NCBI RefSeq assembly: GCF_001976065.1
Contig: NZ_MNAH01000003.1
Span: forward strand, 592,589 to 656,588
Reading direction: 5' to 3'
Length of the DNA stretch: 64,000 nucleotides
Origin: Pseudomonas putida
GTDB taxonomy: Bacteria; Pseudomonadota; Gammaproteobacteria; Pseudomonadales; Pseudomonadaceae
Shown here: piece by piece, positions 53,770 to 62,690 of the stretch
How the letters are laid out: the number at the start of each line of letters is the position of its first letter
How positions within the stretch are numbered: the stretch's first letter is position 1
Notes under the pieces: generated by a model
What the model was told of the DNA's origin: nothing
What the model saw: the letters and a program-made list of their open reading frames with translations, nothing else
The model's database searches: none
Translations under genes and position numbers: made by a program

Positions 53770-55458
53770 TCAGGCGATATCCCGCAACTCCCGCCGCAGA
53801 ATCTTGCCCACCGGTGTCATCGGCAACGACTCACGCAAGACAATGTGCTTGGGCACTTTGTACGCCGTGAAGTTTTCCTTGCAGTAGGCTTTCAGTTCTT
53901 CAAGGCTGACCCCCGCCTCGCGGGCCACCACGAACAATTTCACCGCCTCGCCCGAACGCTCGTCCGGCACACCGATCACCGCGCAGTTGGCGACCTTCGG
54001 GTGAGCCATGACCACGTCTTCGATTTCGTTCGGGTACACGTTGAAACCCGAGACGATGATCATGTCCTTCTTGCGATCGACGATACGCACGAAGCCGTCC
54101 GGGTCGATCACCGCGATGTCGCCGGATTTGAACCAGCCCTCGGTATCCAGCACTTCGTTGGTCGCCTCGGGTTTCTGCCAGTAGCCCTTCATGATCTGCG
54201 GGCCCTTGATGCACAACTCGCCACGCTCGCCCAAGGGCTGCTCGACGCCCTCGTCGTTGATGACCTTCAGCGTGGTGCCCGGCACCGGCAAGCCCACCGT
54301 GCCGATGCGCGACTGGTCGCCATAGGGGTTGGTGCAGGCCACCGGCGAGGTTTCGGTCAGGCCGTAGCCTTCGGTGATGCGGCAACCGGTCATCTGCTCC
54401 CAGCGCTCGGCCGTGGCCTTGACCAGCGCGGTGCCGCCGGAGTTGGTGAGCTTGAGGCTGGAGAAGTCCAGGGTCTTGAAGTCCGGGTGATCCATCAGCG
54501 CGACGAACAACGTGTTGAGCCCCAGCAGTGCCGAGAACCGCCAGTTTTTCAGCTCCTTGATGAATCCGCCGATGTCCCGGGGATTGGTGATCAGCACGTT
54601 GTGATTGCCGGTCACCATCATGCACATGCAATTGGCCGTGAACGCATAGATGTGATACAGCGGCAGCGGTGCGATCATCACCTCCTGGCCTTCGCGCAAC
54701 AGCGGCCGGCCGTCGGCGCCAAACTGGCCGAGGCAGGCCCGGGCCTGCTGCATGTTGGCCACCAGGTTGCCGTGGGTCAGCATCGCGCCCTTGGCCAGGC
54801 CGGTGGTGCCACCGGTGTATTGCAGCACGGCGATGTCATTGAGGTCCGCCTTCAACCCCTTGATGCCCAGGCCTCGGCCCTGGCGCAACGCTGTCTTGAA
54901 GGAGATCGCCTGGGGCAAGGAATAGGCCGGGACCATCTTCTTGACCTTGCTCACCATCGTATTGACCAGCCAGCCCTTGGCGGCCGGCATCAGGTCGCCC
55001 ATCTTCGCTTCGATCAGGTACTGGATATCGGTGTCGGCCAGCACTTCCTGGACTTTCTGCCCGAACATGTTCAGGTACACCAGTGCCCGGGCACCGGAGT
55101 CCTTGAACTGGTGACGCATCTCCCGCGCGGTGTACAGCGGGTTGGTGTTGACCACGATCAGCCCGGCACGCAAGGCGCCGAACACGGCGATGGGGTATTG
55201 CAGGACGTTGGGCATCTGCACCGCGATGCGATCTCCCGGTACCAGGTCGGTATGGGCCTGCAGGTAACCGGCGAACGCGGCGCTGTAGCGTTCCAGTTCA
55301 GCGTAGGTCAGGGTGACGCCCATATTGGTGAATGCCGGGCGATCAGCGAACTTCTTGCAGGAACGCTCGAACACCTCGATGACCGACTTGTATTCAGCGA
55401 CATCAATGTCCAGGGGTACGCCGGCCGGGCGTTTGTCATTCCAGAAATCAGGTTGCAT
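53770..55458 (-). CDS. fadD2: Long-chain-fatty-acid--CoA ligase (FadD2)
   Basis: A second acyl-CoA synthetase, 562 residues, clearly paralogous to the next gene (about 60-70% similar by eye). The AMP-binding signature is 'YTGGTTGLAKGAMLTH', the substrate motif 'GYGLTETSPVACTNP', the acyl-adenylate motif 'GWFKSGDIAVID', and the end 'PMTPVGKILRRELRDIA' carries the catalytic Lys. In P. aeruginosa FadD1 and FadD2 differ in chain-length preference, and FadD2 matters more in certain growth conditions. It is the upstream gene of the pair and faces a lipase-like gene on the other strand. Confidence 0.95.
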   Translation of the reverse strand: MQPDFWNDKRPAGVPLDIDVAEYKSVIEVFERSCKKFADRPAFTNMGVTLTYAELERYSAAFAGYLQAHTDLVPGDRIAVQMPNVLQYPIAVFGALRAGLIVVNTNPLYTAREMRHQFKDSGARALVYLNMFGQKVQEVLADTDIQYLIEAKMGDLMPAAKGWLVNTMVSKVKKMVPAYSLPQAISFKTALRQGRGLGIKGLKADLNDIAVLQYTGGTTGLAKGAMLTHGNLVANMQQARACLGQFGADGRPLLREGQEVMIAPLPLYHIYAFTANCMCMMVTGNHNVLITNPRDIGGFIKELKNWRFSALLGLNTLFVALMDHPDFKTLDFSSLKLTNSGGTALVKATAERWEQMTGCRITEGYGLTETSPVACTNPYGDQSRIGTVGLPVPGTTLKVINDEGVEQPLGERGELCIKGPQIMKGYWQKPEATNEVLDTEGWFKSGDIAVIDPDGFVRIVDRKKDMIIVSGFNVYPNEIEDVVMAHPKVANCAVIGVPDERSGEAVKLFVVAREAGVSLEELKAYCKENFTAYKVPKHIVLRESLPMTPVGKILRRELRDIA

Positions 55459-55685
55459 TGTTCTTGTCCTCTTTACCTGAACCTATCCGGGGCCGCTGAT
55501 CTGTCATTTCTCAATAACAGACCACGGAGCTTCACGGACACTAGCAGCTATGGCGAATCAGGCAAATATGAGCAAAGGCGTCATAGACCGTGTGAATCTT
55601 CCCGCCGTGGCGTGGGCTGATGCCAACGTCGTAATGCGCTATACAATGCAACACCTCGTGCCCCCCTGCATGGAAAGGAATCGCC

Positions 55686-56630
55686 ATGATCCACGATACG
55701 TTCTGGCTGACCGCCAGTGACCGCAGCCGGCTCTTCGTCAACCAATGGCTCCCTGCTGGCAGGCTAAAGGCCGTGATCCTGCTGGCCCACGGCATGGCGG
55801 AACACAGCGGCCGCTACGCGCGCCTGGCGGAAAGACTTTGCGAGCAGGGTTACGGCGTCTACGCGCCGGACTTGCGTGGACATGGCAAAACTGCCGAAAA
55901 CGGGACGCTCGGCCATTTCGCCGACAGCGACGGCTGGGCCAAGGTGGTGGGCGACCTGGCGTGCCTCAACCAGCACATCGGCCAGCAGCACACCGGCGTC
56001 CCCATCGTGTTGCTGGGACACAGCATGGGCAGCTACATCGCCCAGGCGTATCTGTTGCACCACAGCGCCAGCCTGCACGGGGCCATCCTCAGCGGTTCGA
56101 ACTTCCAGCCCGTGGCCCTGTATCGCGCAGCCCGCCAGATCGCGCGTATCGAATGCCTGCGCCAGGGCCCCAAGGGCCGCAGCGCCCTGATCGAATGGCT
56201 GTCCTTCGGCTCGTTCAACAAAAAATTCAAACCGGCGCGCACCCGCTTCGACTGGCTCAGCCGTGACCCGGCAGAGGTCGACCTGTACGCCAACGACCCG
56301 CTGTGTGGCTTTCGCTGCACCAACCAACTGTGGATCGATTTACTCGGCGGCTTGCAGCAAATCAGCAAAGCGTCCAATCTCGCCCAGATTGATCCGGGCC
56401 TGCCGTTGCTGGTGATTGGCGGCGAATGTGATCCGGTGAGTGAAGGCAAGCGTCTGAATGATCTGGCCAACGCGCTGCGCGAGGCTGGCAGCCAGAACCT
56501 GCAACTGACCGTTTACCCGCAGGCACGGCACGAATTGTTCAACGACATCAACCGCGATGAAGTGACGAGCGACGTGTTGGCCTGGCTCAACCAGACGTTG
56601 AGCAACCCGCGACCACACCGAACCGAATAG
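55686..56630 (+). CDS. Alpha/beta hydrolase, monoacylglycerol lipase-like
   Basis: A 314-residue Hydrolase_4 (lysophospholipase/monoacylglycerol lipase) family enzyme. The nucleophile Ser113 sits in 'LLGHSMGSYIAQ', the oxyanion motif 'LLAHGMAEHSGRYARLA' is near residue 35, and the triad ends with an Asp in 'GGECDPVSEGK' and a His in 'QARHELFND'. It could release free fatty acids for the FadD enzymes encoded divergently 227 bp away. This arrangement matches PA3301 beside PA3299-PA3300 in P. aeruginosa. The MaoC gene follows by 41 bp. Confidence 0.87.
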   Translation: MIHDTFWLTASDRSRLFVNQWLPAGRLKAVILLAHGMAEHSGRYARLAERLCEQGYGVYAPDLRGHGKTAENGTLGHFADSDGWAKVVGDLACLNQHIGQQHTGVPIVLLGHSMGSYIAQAYLLHHSASLHGAILSGSNFQPVALYRAARQIARIECLRQGPKGRSALIEWLSFGSFNKKFKPARTRFDWLSRDPAEVDLYANDPLCGFRCTNQLWIDLLGGLQQISKASNLAQIDPGLPLLVIGGECDPVSEGKRLNDLANALREAGSQNLQLTVYPQARHELFNDINRDEVTSDVLAWLNQTLSNPRPHRTE

Positions 56631-56671
56631 TTTTTTGTGAATTTTTTAATTCGTCACAGGAATCCAGACAC

Positions 56672-57142
56672 ATGACCCAGGTTACCAACACCCCTTACGA
56701 AGCCCTCGAAATCGGCCAGACCGCCAGCTTCAGCAAAACCGTCGAGGAGCGCGACATCCAGCTGTTCGCCGCGATGTCCGGCGACCACAACCCGGTGCAC
56801 CTGGACGCTGAATACGCCGCCAGCACCATGTTCAAGGAGCGTATCGCCCACGGCATGTTCAGCGGCGCGCTGATCAGTGCCGCGGTCGCCTGCGAGCTGC
56901 CTGGACCGGGCACCATCTACATCGGTCAGCAGATGAGCTTCCAGAAGCCGGTGAAGATTGGCGACACCCTGACGGTGCGCCTGGAAATCCTCGAGAAGCT
57001 GCCGAAGTTTCGTGTGCGCATTGCCACTCGCGTATTCAACCAGCGCGATGAGCTGGTGGTGGATGGCGAGGCAGAGATCCTGGCGCCACGCAAGCAACAG
57101 TCGGTGACCTTGACCGAGTTGCCGCCCATCAGCATCGGTTAA
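56672..57142 (+). CDS. MaoC-type (R)-specific enoyl-CoA hydratase
   Basis: A 156-residue single hot-dog domain hydratase. The catalytic Asp/His pair lies in 'AAMSGDHNPVHLDAEYA', and 'FKERIAHGMFSGALIS' is the second family motif. Proteins of this kind (PhaJ type) convert enoyl-CoA to (R)-3-hydroxyacyl-CoA, linking beta-oxidation to polyhydroxyalkanoate or rhamnolipid precursor supply. It is 41 bp after the lipase-like gene, likely one operon, and close to the FadD pair, giving a fatty-acid processing module. It ends 3 bp before a repeat element. Confidence 0.88.
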   Translation: MTQVTNTPYEALEIGQTASFSKTVEERDIQLFAAMSGDHNPVHLDAEYAASTMFKERIAHGMFSGALISAAVACELPGPGTIYIGQQMSFQKPVKIGDTLTVRLEILEKLPKFRVRIATRVFNQRDELVVDGEAEILAPRKQQSVTLTELPPISIG

Positions 57143-57144
57143 GA

Positions 57145-57259
57145 GTGATCATTCCCACGCTCCGCGTGGGAATGCCTCAACGGACGCTCCGCGTTCGGTT
57201 ATTGAATGGACGCGGAGCATCCCGGGCTGCATTCCCACGCAGAGCGTGGGAACGATCAC
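57145..57259. repeat. Composite inverted repeat of the TGATCGTTCCCACGC family
   Basis: The outer arms GTGATC-A/G-TTCCCACGC face each other at both ends (57145-57160 and 57244-57259), and internal copies of 'GCGTGGGAA' and 'ACGCTCCGCGT'-like runs form smaller hairpins between. The right end contains the stop codon of the efflux HlyD gene. The same arm forms the single palindrome at 43851. Confidence 0.8.
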
Positions 57260-58110
57260 TCCTGCACCTGCACACTCGCCGTCATCCCTGCACTCAGGTT
57301 GAGCCCTTCGGGCACCTTGTCCAGCTTGATTCGCACCGGAATCCGTTGCGCCAGCCGAACCCAGTTGAACGTCGGCTCGACTTCCGCCAGCAACTGCCCA
57401 TCCGGCGTGGTGTTGCGGTCGGTAATCCCCCGGCTGATGCTTTCCACCGTCCCCTGCAAGGCATCCCCGGCGCTCATCAACCAGACTTTCACCGGGTCGC
57501 CGACGCGAATCCGTGGCAGCTTGGTTTCTTCGAAATACGCCTGCACATAGAAGGTCGAGTCGTCGATCAAGGCCATGACCGACTGCCCGGCATTCACATA
57601 GTTGCCCTGGGCCAGGCGCAGGTTGGTGATGTGCCCGTTGCGCGGGGCGTGGACCTGGCTGCGATCCAGGTTGATTTGCGCGGCCTTGGCTTCGGCCTGG
57701 GCTTCACGCAATTCACCCCGGGCGATACCGGCGTTGATCTGCGCGTTTTCCCGCAGCTCGGCACTGATCGCCTGCGGCCCGAGGCTGGCGCGTCGGCTGG
57801 CTTCGCGCTCGCGTAGATTGAGTTGCTGCTGGCGCGTCTGCACCACCGCCTGGGCCTTCTCCAGCGCGGCCTCGAAGCGGTCGCGGTCGATGCTCAGCAA
57901 CAGATCGCCAGCCTTGACCTCTTGGTTGTCGTAAGCCTTGAGCTCACGCACCCACCCCGACACATCCGGGGAAATCACCACCACATCGGCGCGGATGCGC
58001 GCGTCGCGGGTCCAGGGGGTCAGCATGTAGTACTGCCACAAATGGATGCCGGCAAAAATCGCCACGGCCACCAGGCACAGGGTGACGGCGACACGTACGG
58101 GGGTACGCAT
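57256..58110 (-). CDS. HlyD-family efflux adaptor (AaeA/EmrA-like)
   Basis: A 284-residue membrane fusion protein. One N-terminal membrane segment (residues about 8-28) is followed by a barrel-sandwich with a coiled coil (about 75-150, 'AQAVVQTRQQQLNLREREA'). 'TRDARIRADVVVISPDVSG' is the family motif. It bridges the FUSC protein to an outer-membrane channel. The ATG at 58110 has AAGGAG 7 nt upstream. The operon order is FUSC, DUF1656, HlyD. The stop codon and last bases lie inside a repeat element. Confidence 0.88.
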   Translation of the reverse strand: MRTPVRVAVTLCLVAVAIFAGIHLWQYYMLTPWTRDARIRADVVVISPDVSGWVRELKAYDNQEVKAGDLLLSIDRDRFEAALEKAQAVVQTRQQQLNLREREASRRASLGPQAISAELRENAQINAGIARGELREAQAEAKAAQINLDRSQVHAPRNGHITNLRLAQGNYVNAGQSVMALIDDSTFYVQAYFEETKLPRIRVGDPVKVWLMSAGDALQGTVESISRGITDRNTTPDGQLLAEVEPTFNWVRLAQRIPVRIKLDKVPEGLNLSAGMTASVQVQE

Positions 58111-58120
58111 GTTCAACTCC

Positions 58121-58327
58121 TTATAAAGGTCCGAGGACGACGGTGATCACGGTCAATACACAGACGTACAAGGCACAATCGAATAACGCTTCATGCCAGA
58201 TCCAGCGGCTCACCGGGGTCAGGCGCAACAACAGGCGCAAGGCGCCAGTCACCAGCAGTGCCAGCACCAGGTAAATCAGGAACGGACTGAGCAGCACGCC
58301 GCCCACCGACCACTCACGCAAGCCCAT
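58121..58327 (-). CDS. DUF1656 small membrane protein
   Basis: A 68-residue protein with two membrane segments (MGLREWSVGGVLLSPFLIY... and a second near residue 50), of the DUF1656/AaeX family, which always sits between the two other efflux genes. It overlaps the end of the FUSC gene by 14 bp and ends 10 bp before the HlyD start, so all three are co-translated. An AGGAGG site precedes the ATG at 58327. The role is unknown, probably assembly of the pump. Confidence 0.88.
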   Translation of the reverse strand: MGLREWSVGGVLLSPFLIYLVLALLVTGALRLLLRLTPVSRWIWHEALFDCALYVCVLTVITVVLGPL

Positions 58328-60302
58328 GAAGTTCCTCCTGCTGGCGGCACCAGGCACGCCAGCTGTTTTGCAATTGCAGCACCGCGCCCTGGGCCAGCTT
58401 CACCGCATCGCTGGGGGGCAACACGTACAGGGTTTGCAGCAACGCTTCGCTGGGTTCGGCCAAGGCCTCGGCGCGACTGCCCGCCGGACCTTGGCGCAGG
58501 ACATTTTCCAGATCGTCGAGATACCGCCGCTGTGGTGCCGTGACCGGTACCTGCGCCACCGCCAGACTCAAGCGCAGATGCAGCAATTCGTCGCCGATGT
58601 CCAGGCCGAGCAAGCCGTCGTCCCAACGACTGCGGGCCGGTTCCGGCAGCTCCGGATAGTGCCGGGCCAGCTGCAGCAAACGGTCGGCCATGCGCCCGCC
58701 GAACCAGCTTTCGGCGCCGGCCAGGTTGCGCCTTGTCAGGCGTACCAGGTCGTCAAGCGTAGCCGCCAGCAGACGTCGACCATGCCAGGTCGGGTTGCGC
58801 AGGATCAGCAAATGGAACGCCAACACCGCCGCACCAACGCCGATCACCATGGCCTGGGCGCTGTTGAAGAAGGTCGCGACGTCGAACTGCATCTGGTTCA
58901 GCGGTGCCACGAGCACAATGAAATGCAGGCAGAACGAAGTGGCCGTGGCGCCAATCTGCGGCTTGGCCATGCCCAGCGCGCCGAAAAACAGCGGCACCCC
59001 CATGCCCAGGCAGAGCATGGCGAAACTGCTCCATTGCGGCAGCAGAATCTGCCCGACGATAAACGCCGCCGGAATGGCCAGGAAAATACCCCGCATGAAA
59101 CTCATGCCGATCTGCGCACCGTTCTCACGACTGGCAAACAAGCTGCAGACCACGCAGGTCAACACCAGGGCACCGGCCGCGGCGGGCCAGGCGGTGGCCA
59201 GCCAGAAGCACGACACCACCAGGAAAGCCAAGGCGCTGCGGGCACCGAAGACCAGGGCCAGGGACAGATCGCGATGCGGTGCCAGGGTTCTTGGCGGGTC
59301 GAGTGTTTCACTGCCCTGCTCCACCGCTTTCAACGCCGCGTTCGCCGCCATGGCGGTATCCATCAACAAGGTGAAACGGACCAGGCAGTAGCTCTGCGCA
59401 GAACTGATGTGCGGATCATGGGAGGCATCGAGCAACCGCGGGCGCAAGGCTTGCAGGGTCGCGCCATCGGCACTGCCCAGCGCCTCCTGCACCTCGTTCA
59501 TCCACGGCAATAATTGCTCGGACTCCTGGGGCTCCAACTGCTTCCACTGCCGGCGCACCGAACGGGCAATGCGCAACAGCATCAACAGTTTCTGGCTCAG
59601 GCCGCTGATGGCCCGCGCGCGCTGTCGGCCTCGGCCGCCTTCGAACCAGGCGTGTTCACGCTGGGCGTCCACCGCGACGATTCTACCGAGAATTTCCAAC
59701 AAGCCCTTGCGCGCCTGACCATCGCCGGCCAGTGTCGCCCGCGCGGCATTGATGCCGCTTTGCCAGGCTGCCCGGGCCTGGTCCGCCAACTGGCGTTCGA
59801 CCCGCAGGGGCCAGAGCAAGGCACTGCTGGCCGTGGCGCAGATAATCCCCAGGCTGATTTCCGTGCATCGCGCCACCGCCTGATCGAACACTGTCAGTGG
59901 ATGATTGATGGCCGGCAAGGCAATGATCGCCACCGTGTAGCCGGCCAGCACAAATGAATAGGACCAGGCGCTGCGCAACAACGTTGAACTGGCGGTACAC
60001 AGCCCCAGCCACAACGCCAGGGCTAACAGGAATAGCCAGGGTGTCTGGGCGAAGACGCCCATGAACACCACCGACATGATGGTCCCGACCAGTGTGCCCA
60101 GCAGCCGTGCCAGGCCTTTTTGCAGGACCATCCCGGACAACGGCTGGGCCACGATGAAAGCTGTCATCAACGCCCATGCCGGCTGCTCCAGGCCCCAGCG
60201 CAACGCGAGCCACAGCGCAACGCCCCCGCCGATCAGGGTCTTGATCGCGAATTGCACGGCGCGACGGTCAGGCGCGAACAAAGCCTGCAGGGTGATAGGC
60301 AC
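58314..60302 (-). CDS. FUSC-family efflux transporter (AaeB/YccS-like)
   Basis: A 662-residue inner-membrane protein with two sets of about six membrane segments around a soluble loop (about 180-340), the FUSC plan of AaeB, which exports aromatic carboxylic acids such as p-hydroxybenzoate. The start is GTG at 60302 (VPITLQALFAPDRRAVQF) with a weak ribosome site. It heads the FUSC-DUF1656-HlyD operon. Export of hydroxylated aromatic acids would complement the pca cluster in the same window, but this is inference. Confidence 0.87.
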   Translation of the reverse strand: MPITLQALFAPDRRAVQFAIKTLIGGGVALWLALRWGLEQPAWALMTAFIVAQPLSGMVLQKGLARLLGTLVGTIMSVVFMGVFAQTPWLFLLALALWLGLCTASSTLLRSAWSYSFVLAGYTVAIIALPAINHPLTVFDQAVARCTEISLGIICATASSALLWPLRVERQLADQARAAWQSGINAARATLAGDGQARKGLLEILGRIVAVDAQREHAWFEGGRGRQRARAISGLSQKLLMLLRIARSVRRQWKQLEPQESEQLLPWMNEVQEALGSADGATLQALRPRLLDASHDPHISSAQSYCLVRFTLLMDTAMAANAALKAVEQGSETLDPPRTLAPHRDLSLALVFGARSALAFLVVSCFWLATAWPAAAGALVLTCVVCSLFASRENGAQIGMSFMRGIFLAIPAAFIVGQILLPQWSSFAMLCLGMGVPLFFGALGMAKPQIGATATSFCLHFIVLVAPLNQMQFDVATFFNSAQAMVIGVGAAVLAFHLLILRNPTWHGRRLLAATLDDLVRLTRRNLAGAESWFGGRMADRLLQLARHYPELPEPARSRWDDGLLGLDIGDELLHLRLSLAVAQVPVTAPQRRYLDDLENVLRQGPAGSRAEALAEPSEALLQTLYVLPPSDAVKLAQGAVLQLQNSWRAWCRQQEELHGLA

Positions 60303-60415
60303 GAATTGGACTCTTGATAAGACGGTTTAACGATAGACGGCTTACGCCGGGCAACTTGAAAAAACAAATTATTAGCTAGCTATCTATCTCCCGTCCAGCA
60401 GTAAATCCCCGGCAC

Positions 60416-60444
60416 AAAAAAACGCCAGGCTGGCTGGCGTTTTT
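60416..60444 (-). terminator. Terminator of the DUF2383 gene
   Basis: CGCCAG (60423-60428) pairs with CTGGCG (60434-60439) around GCTGG, with A-run on the left and T-run on the right. It lies 17 nt after the stop codon of the minus-strand gene at 60461. Confidence 0.85.
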
Positions 60445-60460
60445 GACAGCTAACGAACGC

Positions 60461-60928
60461 TTAAGAGCGTGCGCGAGCCTGGTTACGCAGGGCTTTTACC
60501 TGATCGTGATTGCGCTGTACGCCGTGGTACTGACGCTCAACGACATCGCGAATGCCCACCAGGTTGTGCTTGTTGATCTTTTCCATGGCGTCTCTGTAAG
60601 CCTTCATCGCATGGTCTTCACCACGCTCGGCTTCGTTCAGTACAGCCTCTTCGTCCTTGCCGGTGAACATCGACTTCACGTCGACCCAGCGACGGTGCAG
60701 ATCACCGCTGACACTGGTGGACGTTTCCGGATCGCCACCCATCGAGCGAACAAGGCCCTGCAATTCAGCAGCCGCGCTTGCGCAATCGGCCGAACGTTGC
60801 ACGAACAAGGTTTTGAGTTCAGGGTGCTTGATGTCTTCAGCGCAAGTCTTGAACCCTTCCTGACCGTCCTTGCAGGTTTCGATCAGGTCGTTGAGTACAG
60901 AAATCGCTTCTTTATTCATGTCGGTCAT
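60461..60928 (-). CDS. PA2169-family four-helix bundle protein (DUF2383)
   Basis: A 155-residue all-helical protein (MTDMNKEAISVLNDLIETC), ferritin-like in its repeated Glu/His helix pattern ('AERGEDHAMKAYRDAM', 'ERQYHGVQRNHDQV'). It is the PA2169/DUF2383 type, often stress-induced. No metal site is proven. The ATG at 60928 has GAGGAA 7 nt upstream. It is monocistronic with its own terminator. Confidence 0.86.
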   Translation of the reverse strand: MTDMNKEAISVLNDLIETCKDGQEGFKTCAEDIKHPELKTLFVQRSADCASAAAELQGLVRSMGGDPETSTSVSGDLHRRWVDVKSMFTGKDEEAVLNEAERGEDHAMKAYRDAMEKINKHNLVGIRDVVERQYHGVQRNHDQVKALRNQARARS

Positions 60929-61131
60929 TTTCAATTCCTCGCGGGTTGATGAAAGATGCAATAGGTATTGCACTGGTCATGCCAGCTTGGAATTCATTAT
61001 TAATTCGTTATTTTTCAATAACTTATACTTTAGGCAAAAATCTGTATCCGTTTTATTTGCATGATCTGTCATTTGGCCTGCATGCAGAATGCCTGTATTT
61101 TCCAGACTGATTGATTCAAGACGGCCGATTG

Positions 61132-61368
61132 ATGAACCCTGAAAAGCTCGAACTATTGATTACCCGCCAGATGCCCTTCGGCAAATACAAGGGGCGAATC
61201 ATCGCCGACCTGCCAGGTCCCTACCTCAACTGGTTCGCCCGGGAGGGTTTTCCCCACGGCGAGTTGGGCGGGTTACTGGCCCTGATGCAGGAAATCGATC
61301 ACAACGGCTTGTCCGAGCTGCTCGAACCCTTGCGCGCCAAACACGGCAAACCTGCACCCCGTCATTGA
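61132..61368 (+). CDS. DUF3820 family protein
   Basis: A 78-residue soluble protein starting MNPEKLELLITRQMPFGKYKG. 'MPFGKYKGRIIADLPGPYLNWF' (quoted in part as MPFGKYKGRIIADLP) is the DUF3820 signature, reminiscent of a nucleic-acid-associated domain of exonuclease-like proteins. The ATG at 61132 is chosen over an upstream TTG at 61111. It is directly upstream of the aminotransferase gene, 11 bp apart, so likely co-transcribed. Confidence 0.85.
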   Translation: MNPEKLELLITRQMPFGKYKGRIIADLPGPYLNWFAREGFPHGELGGLLALMQEIDHNGLSELLEPLRAKHGKPAPRH

Positions 61369-61379
61369 ACGAGTAACCC

Positions 61380-62561
61380 ATGCCCGATAACACCCGCCGC
61401 GCCCGTGATGAAGCCTTCTGGCGCACCTTCGCCGACCGCTACGCTGTCCAGCCTGGCCCGACCAACCTGGAAAACGGTTACTTCGGGCGCATGTCGCGCA
61501 CGGTGGTCGAGGAATATCAACGCAACATCGAGCTGATCAACCGCAGCAACTCGGTCTACGTGCGCCAGCGTTTCGAACAGGGCGAGAGCCAGAAGATCAG
61601 CGCGCTGGTGGCCGGGTTGATCGACGTTGTCGCAGAAAGCGTCGCCCTCACCCGCAACGCGACGGACGGATTGCAATCGTTGATCCGCAACTACAACCTT
61701 TTACAACCGGGTGACCAGGTGCTGTTCAGCGATCTGGAATACGACACGGTCAAGAGCGCCATGCGCTGGCTGGCGCGCTACCGCGGCGTTGAAGTCATCG
61801 AGATCGAACACCGGCATCCCGCCAGTTTCGACAGCCTGCTGGGCACCTACCGCGAAGCCTTCAAGCGTTACCCGCGACTCAAGCTGATGGCCCTGACCCA
61901 CGTCACCCACCGCACTGGCCTGGTGATGCCGGTCCAGGCGATTGCCGGCGCCGCCAGGGAACACGGCATCGACGTGATCCTCGACGGTGCCCATGCGCTG
62001 GGTCAGTTCGAGTTCGACCTCAAAGAGCTGGGCATCGACTTCGCCGCCTATAACCTGCACAAGTGGATCGGTGCGCCGCTGACCCTGGGCTTCATCCATA
62101 TCGCTCCAGAGCGCCTTGCCGACATCGACCCGGACATGGGCGAAATGCATTTCCCGGTCACCGACATCCGCGCCCGCACGCCGCACAGCACGCCGAACAT
62201 ACCGGCCTTGCTGACCCTGCCGCTGGTCATCGAGGAACATCATGCGATGGGCGGATCCGCCGCCAAGGGTGCGCGACTCAATTACTTGCGCAACCTGTGG
62301 GTGAAGCCTGCACGCGAGCTGCCGGGCATCGAAGTCATGACGCCGGATGACCCACGGTTGTACTGCGGCATCACCTCGATGCGCTTTAACGCACACGCCG
62401 ACCAACAGCCGCTGGTCGAACGCCTGCTCAACGACTACAACCTGTTCACCGTAGTGCGCAGCGGTGCGGCCTGTGGGCCGTGTATCCGTATCACGCCGGG
62501 GCTGACGACTACGGCGGCGGATATGATGGTGTTGACGTCGGCGTTGACGGAATTGCGCTGA
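61380..62561 (+). CDS. Class V aminotransferase (isopenicillin-N-epimerase-like)
   Basis: A 393-residue PLP enzyme of fold type I. Lys228 ('AAYNLHKWIGAP') is the Schiff-base lysine, 'VILDGAHALGQFEFDL' holds the Asp that contacts the PLP ring, and 'ALTRNATDGLQSL' is the phosphate loop. It is like cysteine desulfurase or kynureninase relatives called isopenicillin N epimerase-like. Substrate unknown. The genes around it do not define a pathway. A degenerate REP unit follows the stop codon. Confidence 0.83.
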   Translation: MPDNTRRARDEAFWRTFADRYAVQPGPTNLENGYFGRMSRTVVEEYQRNIELINRSNSVYVRQRFEQGESQKISALVAGLIDVVAESVALTRNATDGLQSLIRNYNLLQPGDQVLFSDLEYDTVKSAMRWLARYRGVEVIEIEHRHPASFDSLLGTYREAFKRYPRLKLMALTHVTHRTGLVMPVQAIAGAAREHGIDVILDGAHALGQFEFDLKELGIDFAAYNLHKWIGAPLTLGFIHIAPERLADIDPDMGEMHFPVTDIRARTPHSTPNIPALLTLPLVIEEHHAMGGSAAKGARLNYLRNLWVKPARELPGIEVMTPDDPRLYCGITSMRFNAHADQQPLVERLLNDYNLFTVVRSGAACGPCIRITPGLTTTAADMMVLTSALTELR

Positions 62562-62567
62562 GATTAC

Positions 62568-62602
62568 TGTGGGAGCGAGCCTGCAGCATAGAATCTCCCA
62601 CA
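62568..62602. repeat. Degenerate REP-like remnant
   Basis: TGTGGGAGCGAGCCTGC (62568-62584) and CTCCCACA (62595-62602) are the outer parts of the element with the centre lost. It sits between the aminotransferase gene and the eda terminator. Confidence 0.65.
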
Positions 62603-62617
62603 CGTTTTTTTGCGGGC

Positions 62618-62650
62618 AAAAAAAAACGGTGCACCGACCAAGCGCACCGT
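62618..62650 (-). terminator. Terminator of the pgl-eda operon
   Basis: On the minus strand ACGGTGC-N11-GCACCGT is followed by a T-run (62618-62625). It stands 41 nt after the eda stop codon and closes the operon. Confidence 0.85.
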
Positions 62651-62690
62651 AAAGCCGTAAAGCACACAACGAAGTGTCAGTTGAAGCGGA

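Noticed and set aside
53731..55620. 629-codon open frame on the plus strand opposite fadD2
   Set aside because: It is antisense to a clear acyl-CoA ligase. The translation is rich in His, Arg, Gln and Val, typical of the mirror frame in GC-rich genes, and shows no family.
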